Shown here: one piece after another, positions 37,836-48,225 of the stretch
How the letters are laid out: every line of letters begins with the position of its first letter
Position numbering within the stretch: the first letter of the stretch is position 1
DNA from: Rhodocollybia butyracea
Taxonomy: Eukaryota > Basidiomycota > Agaricomycetes > Agaricales > Omphalotaceae
Length of the DNA stretch: 54,776 bases
Direction: 5' to 3'
Assembly: GCA_015501585.1 (NCBI GenBank)
Contig: JADNRY010000400.1
Coordinates: 1-54,776, forward strand
The notes under the pieces: model-generated
Seen by the model: only the letters and a program-made list of their open reading frames with translations
The model's database searches: none
Told to the model about the DNA's origin: nothing
Position numbers and translations under genes: made by a program

Positions 37836-37894
37836 ACAATCATTAAAGATGTCCACCGGACTTCCAGCCATTTCCAAGCATTTACTACACGTCA

Positions 37895-39782
37895 ATGGTA
37901 ATGCTCCACGTTGCTCAAGCTACTACTGTCAGGGACCAAACGAGAAAGGCTCGGCACAGGAACCCGCACCCAGGTTCCGTGTGGCCTTAGACCTGTGACA
38001 GTACCCTTGAGGTTGGTAATGGGCGATATCGGGGTTTCTTATTAACGTCAACCTCATAGAGGGACTGCGTTGGGCCTAGTGCAGCCTTAATGACGTCTCG
38101 TTATGATTTTGAATTCTCTGGTCGTATACTTGATATTCGGACCACCTCCCGCAGTGCGATACGTACACTGTTTGAAGAAAATTGCGAGTATCATCGTTCG
38201 TCTCGTTATCTGATTCGGTACTCTACTAAAACATATTGATAAATACCGGCAGATACGGCCATCTACATGACTACATCTATTTCGTCCAACTCGAAATACT
38301 TAAGCTGCGATTAAGTATGAGGAAATGTTACAGAAACTCATCTGGATTTAAATGTAAAAAGAGCCTTACATTTTCCCTTGGTCACTGGCAAAAGGATAGT
38401 CAGTGTATCCTCGCCCAGAGACGTCGCCCGGTAGATAAAACGTGCTACGGTCATAAGGTGTGAGGGGGATATTGTTCGCCAAACGTATAGGGAGATCAGG
38501 CTACATCAAAATACATCAAAACAGTGTGTATAAAAATTACTCAAGAACAATACTCACCGACGATATAAAATACCTTCCAAACGCTATCAGCTCGTTCTCA
38601 GGTTGCCTCGCTGCTCTAGCGAAAGCCGTTTCAGGCTTGTACCCCCCAGCAGTGATCAATACCTTTGGACTCCAGATATCTCGCAAAAAGTCATTCGAGG
38701 CTGAGGGACGGACCTCCGCATCAGCGTGGCCTGCGACACCCGGTTCAATTAGATGAGTATACGCGAAAGATGGATGAAGGCTTTTGATTTGTTGGACGAG
38801 ATAACTAAATGTGGGTTTGGGGTCCTCCATGCCCATATCTAGTATGGAAAATCTAGATCAGTATGGCGTCAACAATAAAAGCGCGCAAACCTTGGAATGG
38901 GGTCCACGGACCAAGCCTGATTCCAGTCCTCTCTGCTCCAACAGCCTTGACAACTTTATCCACTACCTCAAGAGCGAACCGGCATCGATTTTCCACTGAA
39001 CCTCCATAGGCATCAGTACGATTGTTGGATACATCCTGAATGAACTGATCAATCTACACGCAGAGATACATTATGAGAACTTGATCTTTTGGAATACCCG
39101 GGCTTGTGCCTACCAGATACCCGTTCGCACCTATGCATATACAAGGTCATCAGTGTTAGATTTGAACGAGTCTTCTCAGGAAAATAATCTGCACCGTGCA
39201 CTTCTACCCCATCAAATCCAGCCTGATGTACAGCGTTCTCTGCAGCAGTGGCATACAGATCAATGTATTCGGAAATTTCCTCCAGCGTTAATGGACGAGG
39301 TGCAGGTGCACCCGACAGAGGAATGTCTGAAGATGACACAAGTGCTAGTAAAGGATCTTCGGTATGGAGTTGATCTATAGAAGCCGCTCGACCCAAAGCC
39401 AATAGTTGCAAAAATATGAAGGAGCCTTTCGCATGGACGGCATCTGTTACCTGTAATTTTATCAATAACACACAGTATAGAAATCCTTGAAGCAACCTAC
39501 CACTTTCCATCCCTTAATTTGTTCCTTGCTCCACACTCCGGGCACATTTGTGAGACCACCAGCTTTGGCAGCGATGAATGTTCCCTCGGTGATGAGGAGT
39601 GTCCCAGGAGTACTTCCGCGCTGGGAATAGTACTCGGCCATTATAGGCGTAGGCACATGATATTTTTCTGTGGCTCTGAGTCGCGTTAATGGAGAGAGAA
39701 CAACACGATGCTGGAGAGTCAAATTCCCCACTTTGACGGGTTTGAGCAGGACAGGTTTACTGGTGCTTTCGTCAACTGTCAT
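37895..39782. repeat. Left arm of large inverted duplication
   Basis: This arm carries the first Old Yellow Enzyme gene and its 3' flank. Read on the minus strand it matches 43663-45420 read on the plus strand, in coding sequence, intron positions and at least 450 bases beyond the stop codons (for example AACGAGAAAGGCTCGGCACA near 37940 and its complement near 45360). The arms differ by scattered substitutions and indels. Confidence 0.85.
38366..39782 (-). CDS. Old Yellow Enzyme family NADPH dehydrogenase, copy 1
   Basis: OYE-type flavoprotein (FMN) that reduces activated alkenes with NADPH; physiological substrate is unknown. The start at 39782 gives MTVDESTSKPVLLKPVKVGN, then LTLQHRVVLSPLTRLRA, MAEYYSQRGSTPGTLLITEG, GVWSKEQIKGWKVV, TDAVHAKGSFIFLQL and LTLEEISEYIDLYATAAENA. 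The barrel motif HGANGYLIDQFIQDVSNNRT spans two introns (one GTGCAG...CATAG within the His-Gly codons). Then GGSVENRCRFALEVV, ERTGIRLGPWTPFQ, THLIEPGV, SPKVLITAGGYKPETAFA and LIAFGRYFISSPDLPIRLAN. The end is DYPFASDQGKM, stop at 38366. It reads cleanly, unlike copy 2. An in-frame ATG 60 bases upstream could also serve. Confidence 0.9.
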
Positions 39783-40107
39783 TTCAAGTGTTGGGGCTGT
39801 TTGTTTACAGCCTAAAAAGGTCCCCCATTTATGTGAAAACAATGAGGCTCTTCCCAGATGCGACGGATATATTATAGACTACTCATTGTAATACTGACCA
39901 GCCGGCGGAAGTGCAATGACACGAAAGGACGCCGCGGGATTGCCGTCTATCTCTTTCCTACATCATCAACAAACTTTGCAGTTCGGTACCACAATGAATT
40001 AATCAAGATTCTTTTTCTGTCAAGGTCTCATGCACAAGCCAGGTCCTTTTCATTCCTTTCACCATTGCCCGCCGCTTCTGGCAACTCCTTTAATGGCAGA
40101 ATTGAGA
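39783..40107. other. Spacer after OYE copy 1
   Basis: This lies upstream of OYE copy 1. The first 60 bases (AAAAAGGTCCCCCATTTATG) resemble the region just upstream of copy 2 (ACATAAATGGAGGCCTTTTC, complement), so promoter-proximal sequence is also part of the duplication. No gene is seen. Confidence 0.5.
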
Positions 40108-40307
40108 CGGTGCCAATACATCAAACGGCTGAAACTTGAGGAGCATATTCTTGACACTTTCGATAGGTGTCATGAGTGTTCATCTGTTTTTTTTTTCGGA
40201 CAGTTATCAGCTACAATAGATATGACGTGAAAGTCAAATCACCGCCAAAAGTCAGAAACTCGAGCCCCTATTCAAGCCCCTAATTCGTACTTCATGCATG
40301 GTCCACC
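40108..40307 (-). pseudogene. 5' fragment of the F-box gene
   Basis: This matches 37250-37445, the start and 5' flank of the F-box gene: shared GCTGAAACTTGAGGA, ATATTCTTG, CCATCTGTTT-like, CAGTTAT, CCGCCAAAAGTC/TGCCAAAAGTC, CTCGAGCCCCTAATTCGTAC and GGTCCACC blocks. No F-box or LRR part follows. The fragment points the same way as the parent gene, so it is a direct duplication rather than part of the inverted arms. Confidence 0.6.
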
Positions 40308-40760
40308 TTCCTTCCAAGCTGTACTCAGCAGCATGCTACTAAAAACTCTTACTAAAATCTCGGACAAGAGTAATTATTGAACCAGAGAATTAATAAGCTG
40401 CAGCATTGAACCCGGATTTTTTTAAAAACCGGGAAAAAGCAAATAATTCAAGCCTCCATACCATTTCCCCTCAGGCTATTACCTCCAAAATGGCTCTATC
40501 TAAACTTAGAGCCGTCTACTTCCCACTCTCAAAGAAACGGAGCCATTGCATAGTCTGAGTCGGTCGGAGTCAACGAAAGCAAAGCCGTTGTTACTGCGCA
40601 GCTGCGCTTTGAGCAAGGCTTTGAGTCAATTCCAACGTTTGAATTACTGGTCCTTTTAAAGTTTGCTGTGGTTATAGTAGCTTTGGTCTGTGCGTGGCAC
40701 TTCGAAAGAGGTTAAATACGCATGTGCTCAAGAGTATTCGTCTTAACTCCCTTCTCCTGC

Positions 40761-41667
40761 ATGGCTCACTCTACTCAAAAATCTTCACCTCTCTCGATAG
40801 ATACCAAAGGCCATTGTCGTGTGTGCGGCACCAAGACAACACTATTATGCTCTCGATGTCACACTGCGTGCTATTGTAGCCGAGAGCACATAGTCGAGGT
40901 AAGCAGCTGTGGATCTGTACCAGTGTGTCTTCTCAACGCCAAACTTAATTGAGTGACAGGACTGGCGGAGACATAAAGCAGAATGTCAGGCGATATCGAG
41001 TGGGAATTCGGCGAAGCCTGCACCGAGCATCGCAGCTCCCGCAGAGCCTCCGGTGGTATCGAGTGGGAATTTGGCAAAACCTGCACCGAGCATCGCAGCT
41101 CCCGCAGAGCCTCCTGTGGTATCGAGTAGGAATTTGCCGAAATTTACACCGGGCCCGAGCACCACAGCTCTCACGGAGACTCGGGCTGAAATGCCAGAAG
41201 AGCCTGAGTCGACTACGGAAGTAGTCGACGCAATTCTATTTGCAGTCGATGAACAAAAACCACGTATGATCAAGGTCCAGGTGGACACTATGCCGGGGGA
41301 TGAATATGATAGGCCGTGGAAGAAGCTACGCGCCGAGCCGTAGTTTTCTGACACTCCACTCGCTGCCGATACCTCCGGGATTGGAAGTTCTGTCAGATCA
41401 CTGCTTGTCGGTCGGCAGTGGAGCAATGGACCGCCACTCGAGCATGGATTATCTTTGTGCATCAGATACGATGAGAACTTCCTCATCAATAAATCAAAAA
41501 AGAATCGATGTATCCAGCGTTTGACCAATGGGAAAGCTCTGCATCCTTGGGCAGGAAATTTCTATGTTGTTAGAACAGATGGTTTTCAAGAGCATAATTA
41601 CTTCAGTGCCAATATGGCGGAAGATCTCCCTGCTTTGAAGAATTATTTTGAAACTTATGGGAGATAA
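40761..41667 (+). CDS. MYND zinc-finger protein with agaric-type C-terminal domain, frameshifted
   Basis: The start at 40761 gives MAHSTQKSSPLSIDTKGHCR. The MYND finger is CRVCGTKTTLLCSRCHTACY, then C-SREH, and after a 61-base intron (40899-40959) DWRRHKAEC. A linker with 63-base tandem repeats follows (KPAPSIAAPAEPPVV), then VDAILFAVDEQKPRMIKVQV and PGDEYDRPWKKLRAEP. A TAG at 41341 and a frame change near 41425 interrupt the gene; the C-terminal domain resumes as GPPLEHGLSLCIRYDENFLI, NRCIQRLTNGKALHPWAGNF and ends KNYFETYGR. MYND fingers bind proline-rich peptides. The function of this lineage family is unknown. Confidence 0.7.
40995..41150 (+). repeat. 63-bp in-frame tandem repeat in MYND gene
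   Basis: Two full 63-base units (40995-41057, 41058-41120) and a partial third from 41121 each begin ATCGAGTRGGAATT. Each encodes a 21-residue Ala/Pro-rich unit. The copy at 37484 onward has a shortened version. Confidence 0.8.
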
Positions 41668-41901
41668 AAGATTTCCCTCTACATTTTCGATTCAGTGTCA
41701 TTTCGCCTGTATTAATGTACATATATATTCAAAGCTGTTGGGTAGATTTATTTTGTTTACGTACAGAAGTTAAGTCCTTGCACCGATATGAATCCGAAAG
41801 GGAATTGTAGCACAAACAGAAGACGAAAGCGAGCTACTTGGATAGAAATAGTGATAAGATGTCTTACAGTAGCATAAATTTGCCTATCCGACAACTGTTG
41901 C

Positions 41902-42910
41902 CTATGTAGATGCAATGTTATCACTCAATGCTCCAGTAGTGGACATGATACTTACCGACTGCAGAGCAACAAGTGTTTGGGATAAGATACGACCATTCAT
42001 TGTGGCCCCCGTTTGTAGCGTGACACCTGTTTTTGCTAGAATGACTCCCTCGAAGTGAGCGCCTGGATGAACAGTAACAGCGCCAGTAACAACCCAGAAG
42101 ATATTGGAAGCCAGAGCGCCTCCTACAAGGATGACTTGAGCATCAGATGCGATGTCGAAGGTTCCGGCAACCTGGAACACGAAGACTTTTGTGGTATGAG
42201 TAAACATTTACATAGAAGGAGGATGAACTTACCATCGGAAGAGGTTCCACTGATGGTAACTCCAGCGTCGCTGATGGAGACTGATGTAGTCCACCTGTAG
42301 AGCGCAGGTGTGAGTATAAGACCACCGATCGAACCTAAAATCACCAGATGCGATTAACTGGAAGCAACAAGACCTTTATAACGCACGACGCACCACCAGC
42401 AAGGTTCCTGAATCCGGGATTCACAAGGCCATTTGCATTGCTGAATGCCGTCTGCATGTCTGAGATCGCAGTCCTCAACGTCACGGGGGTAGGAGCAGCA
42501 TAAGATGCGGCAAAAAGGTCGCCTGTGACTTGACTTGATGTCGAAAACGCTCCACCGGGAGCGAGAGTGAGCGCAAACCCAGTCAAAGCACCTCCTGAGA
42601 TAGGACTGACTGCGATGTCTCCAGCTAGGCCGTGTTTGATAAATATGAAGCTACGAAGACAAAACAACAGGCTTACTTATGGATGACGGAGGAACGGTTG
42701 AAACACCCGTTTGGGAAAGGATCGCGTAATTAGCTGCGGTACCGAGGTTGACGGGGGCTGGTCCTAGATTGATAACTCCTGGTGCTGCATTGACACTAAG
42801 GAGAGATGCCTAGTAGGAGTCGAAAGGTTAGAACATTGATGAACAATGTAGTTGACCGTAGAGGTTACCAAAAAGCTAAGACAAGCAACTTTATGAGAGA
42901 TGGAAAACAT
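41902..42910 (-). CDS. Secreted ice-binding protein (DUF3494 family)
   Basis: DUF3494 ice-binding proteins adsorb to ice and inhibit recrystallisation outside the cell; the best known fungal ones come from Typhula and Leucosporidium. The start at 42910 gives a signal peptide MFSISHKVACLSFLASLLSV-NA. The mature part begins APGVINLGPAPVNLGTAANY, then AILSQTGVSTVPPSSI, SGDIAVSPISG, LRTAISDMQTAFSNANG and NLAGGSIGGLILTPALYRW. The C-terminal helix strand set reads ASDAQVILVGGALASNIFWV, TVHPGAHFEGVILAKTGVTL and GATMNGRILSQTLVALQS, the hallmark of the family. Stop at 41902. Four to five short introns. The length of about 240-250 residues is usual. It sits between the two OYE copies. Confidence 0.93.
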
Positions 42911-43662
42911 GTTGAAGAATAGGTGTTAAGTTGAGAGGGGAGGGGACGCTAGAACAGTTCCTATATACATGACCTGCTGTTTTTGTACATTTTGAATCTG
43001 TCTCGATGGTCGAGCGTCATTTTGTGTTCAATACATATTCAGAGAAGCCCTTAGGCCCAGGGCAAAGAAGGCAACGACGTCAGTAATAAGAATCTCTTCC
43101 CTAGAGTGCAGTTCCTCGACTTTGGCTATGAAGCGTAGAATGCACAAGACAGCATTGAGGAGACGGTGAGAGCCAGATGGAACGGATGGCTGGAGCACCA
43201 GCGAGTGGAATAGTCCTTAATAAACAGAAGAAAGATGGGTGAATCATGAAACACAGAAGAATGTCAGTCAGCTTGGTCAAGGCACTGAACTATGTACTGA
43301 ACTAATCTTGGATCCTTCTTCAAAATCTCTGGCAAGTTAGATGTTTAAAGTATCCCCGACTTAAGAGTTAATTTTGGTGGATGAGCTGCCAGAAGCAACG
43401 GGTAGTGGCTACGGTGGAAGGAATGACTGGAGACCTTGACAGAAAAGGAATCTTGATTGTCAAAAGCCATGATGACGTAGGAAAAAAATAGACGGTAATC
43501 CCGGGCCGTTCCTTTGTCTTCCACCGCTGGGTATATCACAGCCGTAACCCGTTATCGATGAGTAGTCTTCTATAATGTATCTGTCAGCGTCCGGGAAGAA
43601 CCTTGTTTTTCACATAAATGGAGGCCTTTTCAGGCTATTAACAGACAACCCCAGCCTTTGAA
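42911..43662. other. Shared upstream spacer of ice-binding protein and OYE copy 2
   Basis: The two genes are divergent across this spacer. No supported gene; the 43345-43539 frame is unremarkable. The last 50 bases before 43663 resemble the region upstream of OYE copy 1. Confidence 0.5.
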
Positions 43663-45058
43663 ATGACCACCAGCCAGCCAGCCCTGCTCAAACCCATTAA
43701 AGTGGGGAATTTGACTCTCCAGCATCGTGTCGTTCTCTGTCCATTAACACGACTCAGAGCCACAGAGCCAGACCATGTGCCTACGCCTATAATGGCCGAG
43801 TACTATTCCCAGCGTGGAAGTACTCCTGGGACACTCCTCGTCACCGAGGGAACGTTCATCGCTGCCAAAGCTGGTGGTTACACAAATGTGCCTGGAATAT
43901 GGAGCAAGGAACAAATTAAGGGATGGAAAGTGGTAGGCCGTTTCAAGGCTTTTTACCTTGTGTGTTCTTGACAAAATTGCAGGTCACAGATGCCGTCCAT
44001 GCGAAAGGCTCCTTCATATTTTTGCAACTATGGGCTTTGGGTCGAGCAGCTTCAGTAGATCAACTCCATGCGGAAGATCCTTCGCTACCACTTGTGTCAT
44101 CCTCAGACATTCCTCTGTCGGGTGCACCTGTACCTCGTCCGTTAACAGTGGAAGAAAATTTCCGAATACACTGATCTGTATGCCACTGCTGCAAAGAACG
44201 CTGTACATCAGGCTGGATTTGATGGGGTAGAAGTGCACGGTGCAGTTATTTTTCCGAGCAGACTTGTTCGAATCTAACACTGTATATGCATAGGTGCGAA
44301 CGGGTATCTGGTAGGCACAAACCCGGATATTTCAAAAGACCAAGTTCTCATAATATATCTCTGCGTGTAGATTGATCAGTTCATTCAGGATGTATCCAAC
44401 AATCGTACTGATGCTTATGGAGGTTCAGTAGAAAATCGATGCCGCTTCCCTCTTGAGGTAGTCGATAAAGTTGTCAAGGCTGTTGGAGCGGAGAGGACTG
44501 GAATCAGGCTTGGTCCGTGGACCCCATTCCAAGGTTTGCGCCCTTTTGTTGTTGTTGACGCTATATTGATCCGGATTTTGCATACTAGAAATGGGCATGA
44601 AAGACCCCAAACCCACATTTAGTTATCTCGTCCAACAAATCAAAAGCCTTCACCCGTCATTCGCGTATATTCATCTAATCGAACCGGGTATCGCGGGCTC
44701 CGCTGACGCTGACGCCCGTCCCTCAGCCTCGAATGACTTTTTGCGAGATATCTGGAGTCCAAAGGTATTGATCACTGCTGGGGGGTACAAGCCTGAAACG
44801 GCTTTCGCTAGAGCAGCGAGGCAACCTGAGAACGAGCTGATAGCGTTTGGAAGGTATTTTATATCATCGGTGAGTGTCGTTCTTGAGCGAATTTTATCTT
44901 ACGCGCGTTGATGTACTTTGATGTAGCCTGATCTCCCTATACGTTTGGCGAACAATATCCCGCTCACGCCTTATGACCGTAGCACATTTTATCTACTGGG
45001 CGACGTCTCCGGGCGAGGATATACTGACTATCCTTTTGCTAGCGACCAAAAACTGTAG
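43663..45058 (+). CDS. Old Yellow Enzyme family NADPH dehydrogenase, copy 2 (one frameshift)
   Basis: Close paralogue of the gene at 38366-39782 and in inverted orientation. The start MTTSQPALLKPIKVGNLTLQ is followed by HRVVLCPLTRLRATEPDHVP, MAEYYSQRGSTPGTLLVTEG, GIWSKEQIKGWKVV and TDAVHAKGSFIFLQLWALGR. An A run near 44155 (GAAGAAAATTTCC) is one base longer than the copy-1 equivalent and shifts the frame just before SEYTDLYATAAKNAVHQAGF. Introns at 44241 and near 44311 match those of copy 1. The rest (IDQFIQDVSNNRTDAYGGSV, LITAGGYKPETAFARAARQP, SPDLPIRLANN-type end) is well conserved to a stop at 45056-45058. Either an inactive paralogue or a sequencing indel. Confidence 0.85.
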
Positions 45059-45420
45059 GCTATTTTTACATTCATATCCAGATAGGTTTCTACAACATGT
45101 CCATTTCATACTTCATCGCAGCTTAAGTATTTTCGAAATGGACGAACTTGTCGAAAATGGACGAACTTGATGTAGATGCCCGTATTTATCGATATATTTT
45201 AGTGATTTAAATAACGAGACGAACAATGATACTCGCAATTTTCTTCAAACAGTGTGCGTCGCACTGCGGAAAGTGGTCCGAAGGTCGAGTATACGGCCTA
45301 AGAATTCAAAATAACGAGACGTCATTGAGGCCGCACGGAACCTGGATGAAGGTTCCTGTGCCGAGCCTTTCTCGTTTGCTCGCTTGAGCAGGGAGCACTA
45401 CAGGTTAATGGTATGTCCTC
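43663..45420. repeat. Right arm of large inverted duplication
   Basis: Inverted counterpart of 37895-39782. Homology continues past the OYE stop through AACGAGACGAACAATGATAC (about 45212), GAATTCAAAATAACGAGACG (about 45303) and GTGCCGAGCCTTTCTCGTTT (about 45358), all found complemented between 37940 and 38230. Confidence 0.85.
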
Positions 45421-45599
45421 TCATATAGTGGACTTCAAGCTACGTACTTCAAGCATTTCAAACTAGTTTTTTCGTCAAGGAAGCATATGTACTTCGAGTC
45501 GAATGAACCCGCTTAACGGTGACTTAGCCGGGCCAGTCTGATCATCATCCTGCTTGCAGAATACCCACCTCTTGGACTATGCTGTGTAATAAATCCTTC

Positions 45600-45960
45600 C
45601 TTCCTTCCAGGTGCACCGGGCAGCCTGTCACGGCGGGTTCCTGCAAGAATTGCGTTCTCTGACGGTCACTACTCAAGTTCTTGAAAGGCTTCAATGCTCA
45701 ATGAGCTCGGCCAGTACAAAGTGTGGGGGATTGTATCATGCAATTTCAACAGTAAGTATCGTTTTCAATATTCATTTTCAGCTGCAATTTTCGATACCCT
45801 TAGTGAAAATTTCCATTGACTCTATGAACTTGCAATATCTACGCTACTTAAGATCCTCCAAACTCCTGAGAAGTTTAGGGAAAGAGCTGATAAATGCTTG
45901 GAAGATGGCTAGAAGTACGGTCGACGTTTTTAATAATTGTAAGAACAAATCGAGACCTTG
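45600..45960 (+). pseudogene. Possible gene fragment with two exons
   Basis: A pyrimidine-rich acceptor (CCTTCCTTCCTTCCAG) near 45595-45610 precedes a protein-like exon, HRAACHGGFLQELRSLTVTT and VLERLQCSMSS, ending at a strong donor GTAAGTATC near 45751. After an acceptor CCCTTAG near 45804 the next stretch can be read as LLKILQTPEKFRERADKCLE before a stop. I do not recognise the family and no start codon region is visible, so a gene remnant is the most cautious call. Confidence 0.3.
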
Positions 45961-46033
45961 AGTTTTTATTCAACGAGGAATAAATACACTCACTTACCCG
46001 ACTCTCTTTCCGCTAAACCGAAGGATCTTCAAC

Positions 46034-46561
46034 TTAGGAAGTGTCCGATGGGCTCTCCGGGTTGTTCTCAGACCACAGTGAACCGTCAGGGATAACCAAG
46101 GGGATAGCGTTGGGGATAGCTTCTGATAATGTTTTGGATATGACACTCTTCGCTAACCCTGAGTTTGAATTTCCTCCAGAGGGTTTAGTCGGTTTAGCCT
46201 TGACCTTGGGGCGTGCACCCTTTGCTCTTCGACCCAGAGAGACACCACCAGCGGAATGCGTGGCAAACTCGGTTGGTCCCTCCTCTGAATGACAACAGGA
46301 GTTAGTGTCTGGGTCAAGAACACAGAAGACGAGGTCACCATTTAAATTGAGGTATGGACTCGGAGATGTAGAAGTCGGGTTGTGTCCATCATCGATGGCA
46401 GAGAATGCATCTAAAGTGTTTTTCGATCCAAGATCTGTCTTCCCCGGCGTGTGTGGGTGATGTGGGGCACCGTGAGCAACAGCAAAGATGGTGGATAAGA
46501 GGAGAAGGGAAACTCCGAAAATGCTGACTCTGGAAGGCTGAAGACTAATAACGGATCTCAT
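46034..46561 (-). CDS. Small secreted protein, unknown function
   Basis: A single-exon 175-codon frame starts MRSVISLQPSRVSIFGVSLL and continues LLSTIFAVAHGAPHHPHTPG, a clear signal peptide with a likely cleavage after AHG-A. The mature part has a Cys pair and adjacent Cys (FCVLDPDTNSCCHSEE), a basic stretch (GRRAKGARPKVKAKPTKPSG) and an acidic, Ser-rich end. I recognise no family. The Lys/Arg-rich linker could be a Kex2-type processing region but no classical KR site is obvious. Confidence 0.6.
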   Translation of the reverse strand: MRSVISLQPSRVSIFGVSLLLLSTIFAVAHGAPHHPHTPGKTDLGSKNTLDAFSAIDDGHNPTSTSPSPYLNLNGDLVFCVLDPDTNSCCHSEEGPTEFATHSAGGVSLGRRAKGARPKVKAKPTKPSGGNSNSGLAKSVISKTLSEAIPNAIPLVIPDGSLWSENNPESPSDTS

Positions 46562-48225
46562 GGCTACTAGGTTTATATGAAGCTGGTAGAAAATCGAAGA
46601 CAGATGGTGAACTAGACCTGCTAGTTATTGAGGGGCGAGAAGGGAACGAACCAGTCGTATTGGGAAAAGTAAACTGAAGTTTGGATGCATTTATACCATG
46701 ACGGTTCTACTGTGGCTGAACTTGGGAGCACTGGAAAGCCTAGTTTGAAACATTCCAGTGTGCAAGAAACCACCGAAACATATCATGCCAAGTTGATTGA
46801 ACTCGAGCCTCGCTTGTGCCAAGTATCCGATAAGTTGCTTAGGGAACTAAGTAGAAAGTAAAATGTTATGAACTTTATCGCTTTTGCCCCTTCCTTATTG
46901 CGAATGATTCCAGAGTCCCACCGATGGGTCATTCACTAACGAAGTCACAAATCAACTAACTGGAAATGCAAAAACAGTATTGCGATAATACTTCAGTACT
47001 TCTCTCACTGGAATCTCCCGGCAATTGTCTGGCACAGGATCAACTCAGAATGGCTTCGATCGTACTCAGCCATCACTGAACATACTTAGTCCTGCTGTTT
47101 CTTGGATATTTTGACCCTGAATCACTGTGTTGTCCGGAAACACTACCTTTCAAACTTCGTAGTTTCCCCATTATGTATAGTATCTACCATCCTGTACCCA
47201 TTCACTCATACCTCGCATAGTGTATAAAGCTATGTCTTTTAAAGCAAAGCGCGAGCCGTCACTTCTTACCCGTAAAGAATAAAATCCTCAGAGGTGAATT
47301 AACATTAAGTATACAGATTCGAAGCGGCCCTCGTGGGTCCAGCCCGGTCCAAGTACTGAAGGGTTTTCACGCAGCGGACTCGGATGAACGCGGTAAGAAT
47401 GGCAATGATCAATGCAGTAGGTAGTTCAGTTTACCTGTGATTCTTAAATGGAGGAACGGCTGCTTCAGCTCTGTTCCTTCGGTCTACATAGAGGTATCAT
47501 CGTAATGGCATTTGTCAACTGCTTTCAACCGGTACCACTGAATACAGGCAGACGGTATCGTAGAGCCACTCCCGCATCTTCCCCGGGCTTTCAAATTGGA
47601 TCGTTTGAACTGTGCCAGGCTGAGATGAAATGCGTAGATAAGTCGCAGCCCGGCAGCAAAAATGGGAAAGCATAGCAGCCGATCCTCAGGAGTTAGGTGT
47701 AATACAGGCTTTGTCAGAATTTCTCGATGTCACACACGCAGCTGAGTGGGAGGGTCCTAACTGTTGGGACAAGGTGGACCCCCAAACCTCAACCTGGGGG
47801 AGGATTCCAGCAAGGAGTGGAATACCAGATGCACGTGGGCAGTGATACCACTTGCGTTGTCGGTTATCGACTGATCCTTGGATTCTCCATTACTAGCCGC
47901 AGCGTCTATTCATCTATTATAATAAGCTTCTCAAAATACATGTCCTCGACCACCCGAATCAAAACTCTTCACAAGTACTTTCAGTCTGGTACAGTTTTAC
48001 ATCAAAGATGCGTACAATAATTATGATATTCGATAGTGTAGAGGTGATAACAGAGTTGCTCGGAGTTGGGATTGCTCCGAGAAATTTACCGATAAGTACA
48101 AGCACAACGAATATATACAACAAGTAGGTGGAAAAGTTCAGAGAACATCAGCTAATAAGTACAGTCTATACGGTACAGAAGAACACCCAACACGATGGTA
48201 TAATGTAGAGGAAAAAAAATAAGCA
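46562..48225. other. Intergenic, 1.7 kb, no gene seen
   Basis: This lies between the secreted protein and the 3' end of the adenylate cyclase gene. Small open frames (47448-47675, 47727-48020, plus strand) have no family features. The segment near 48100-48220 is AT-rich, as expected for a 3' flank. Confidence 0.5.

Noticed and set aside
37895..45420. Possible secondary-metabolite cluster because of two OYE genes
   Set aside because: There is no polyketide synthase, NRPS, terpene cyclase or P450 in the window, and the OYE genes are simply duplicates.
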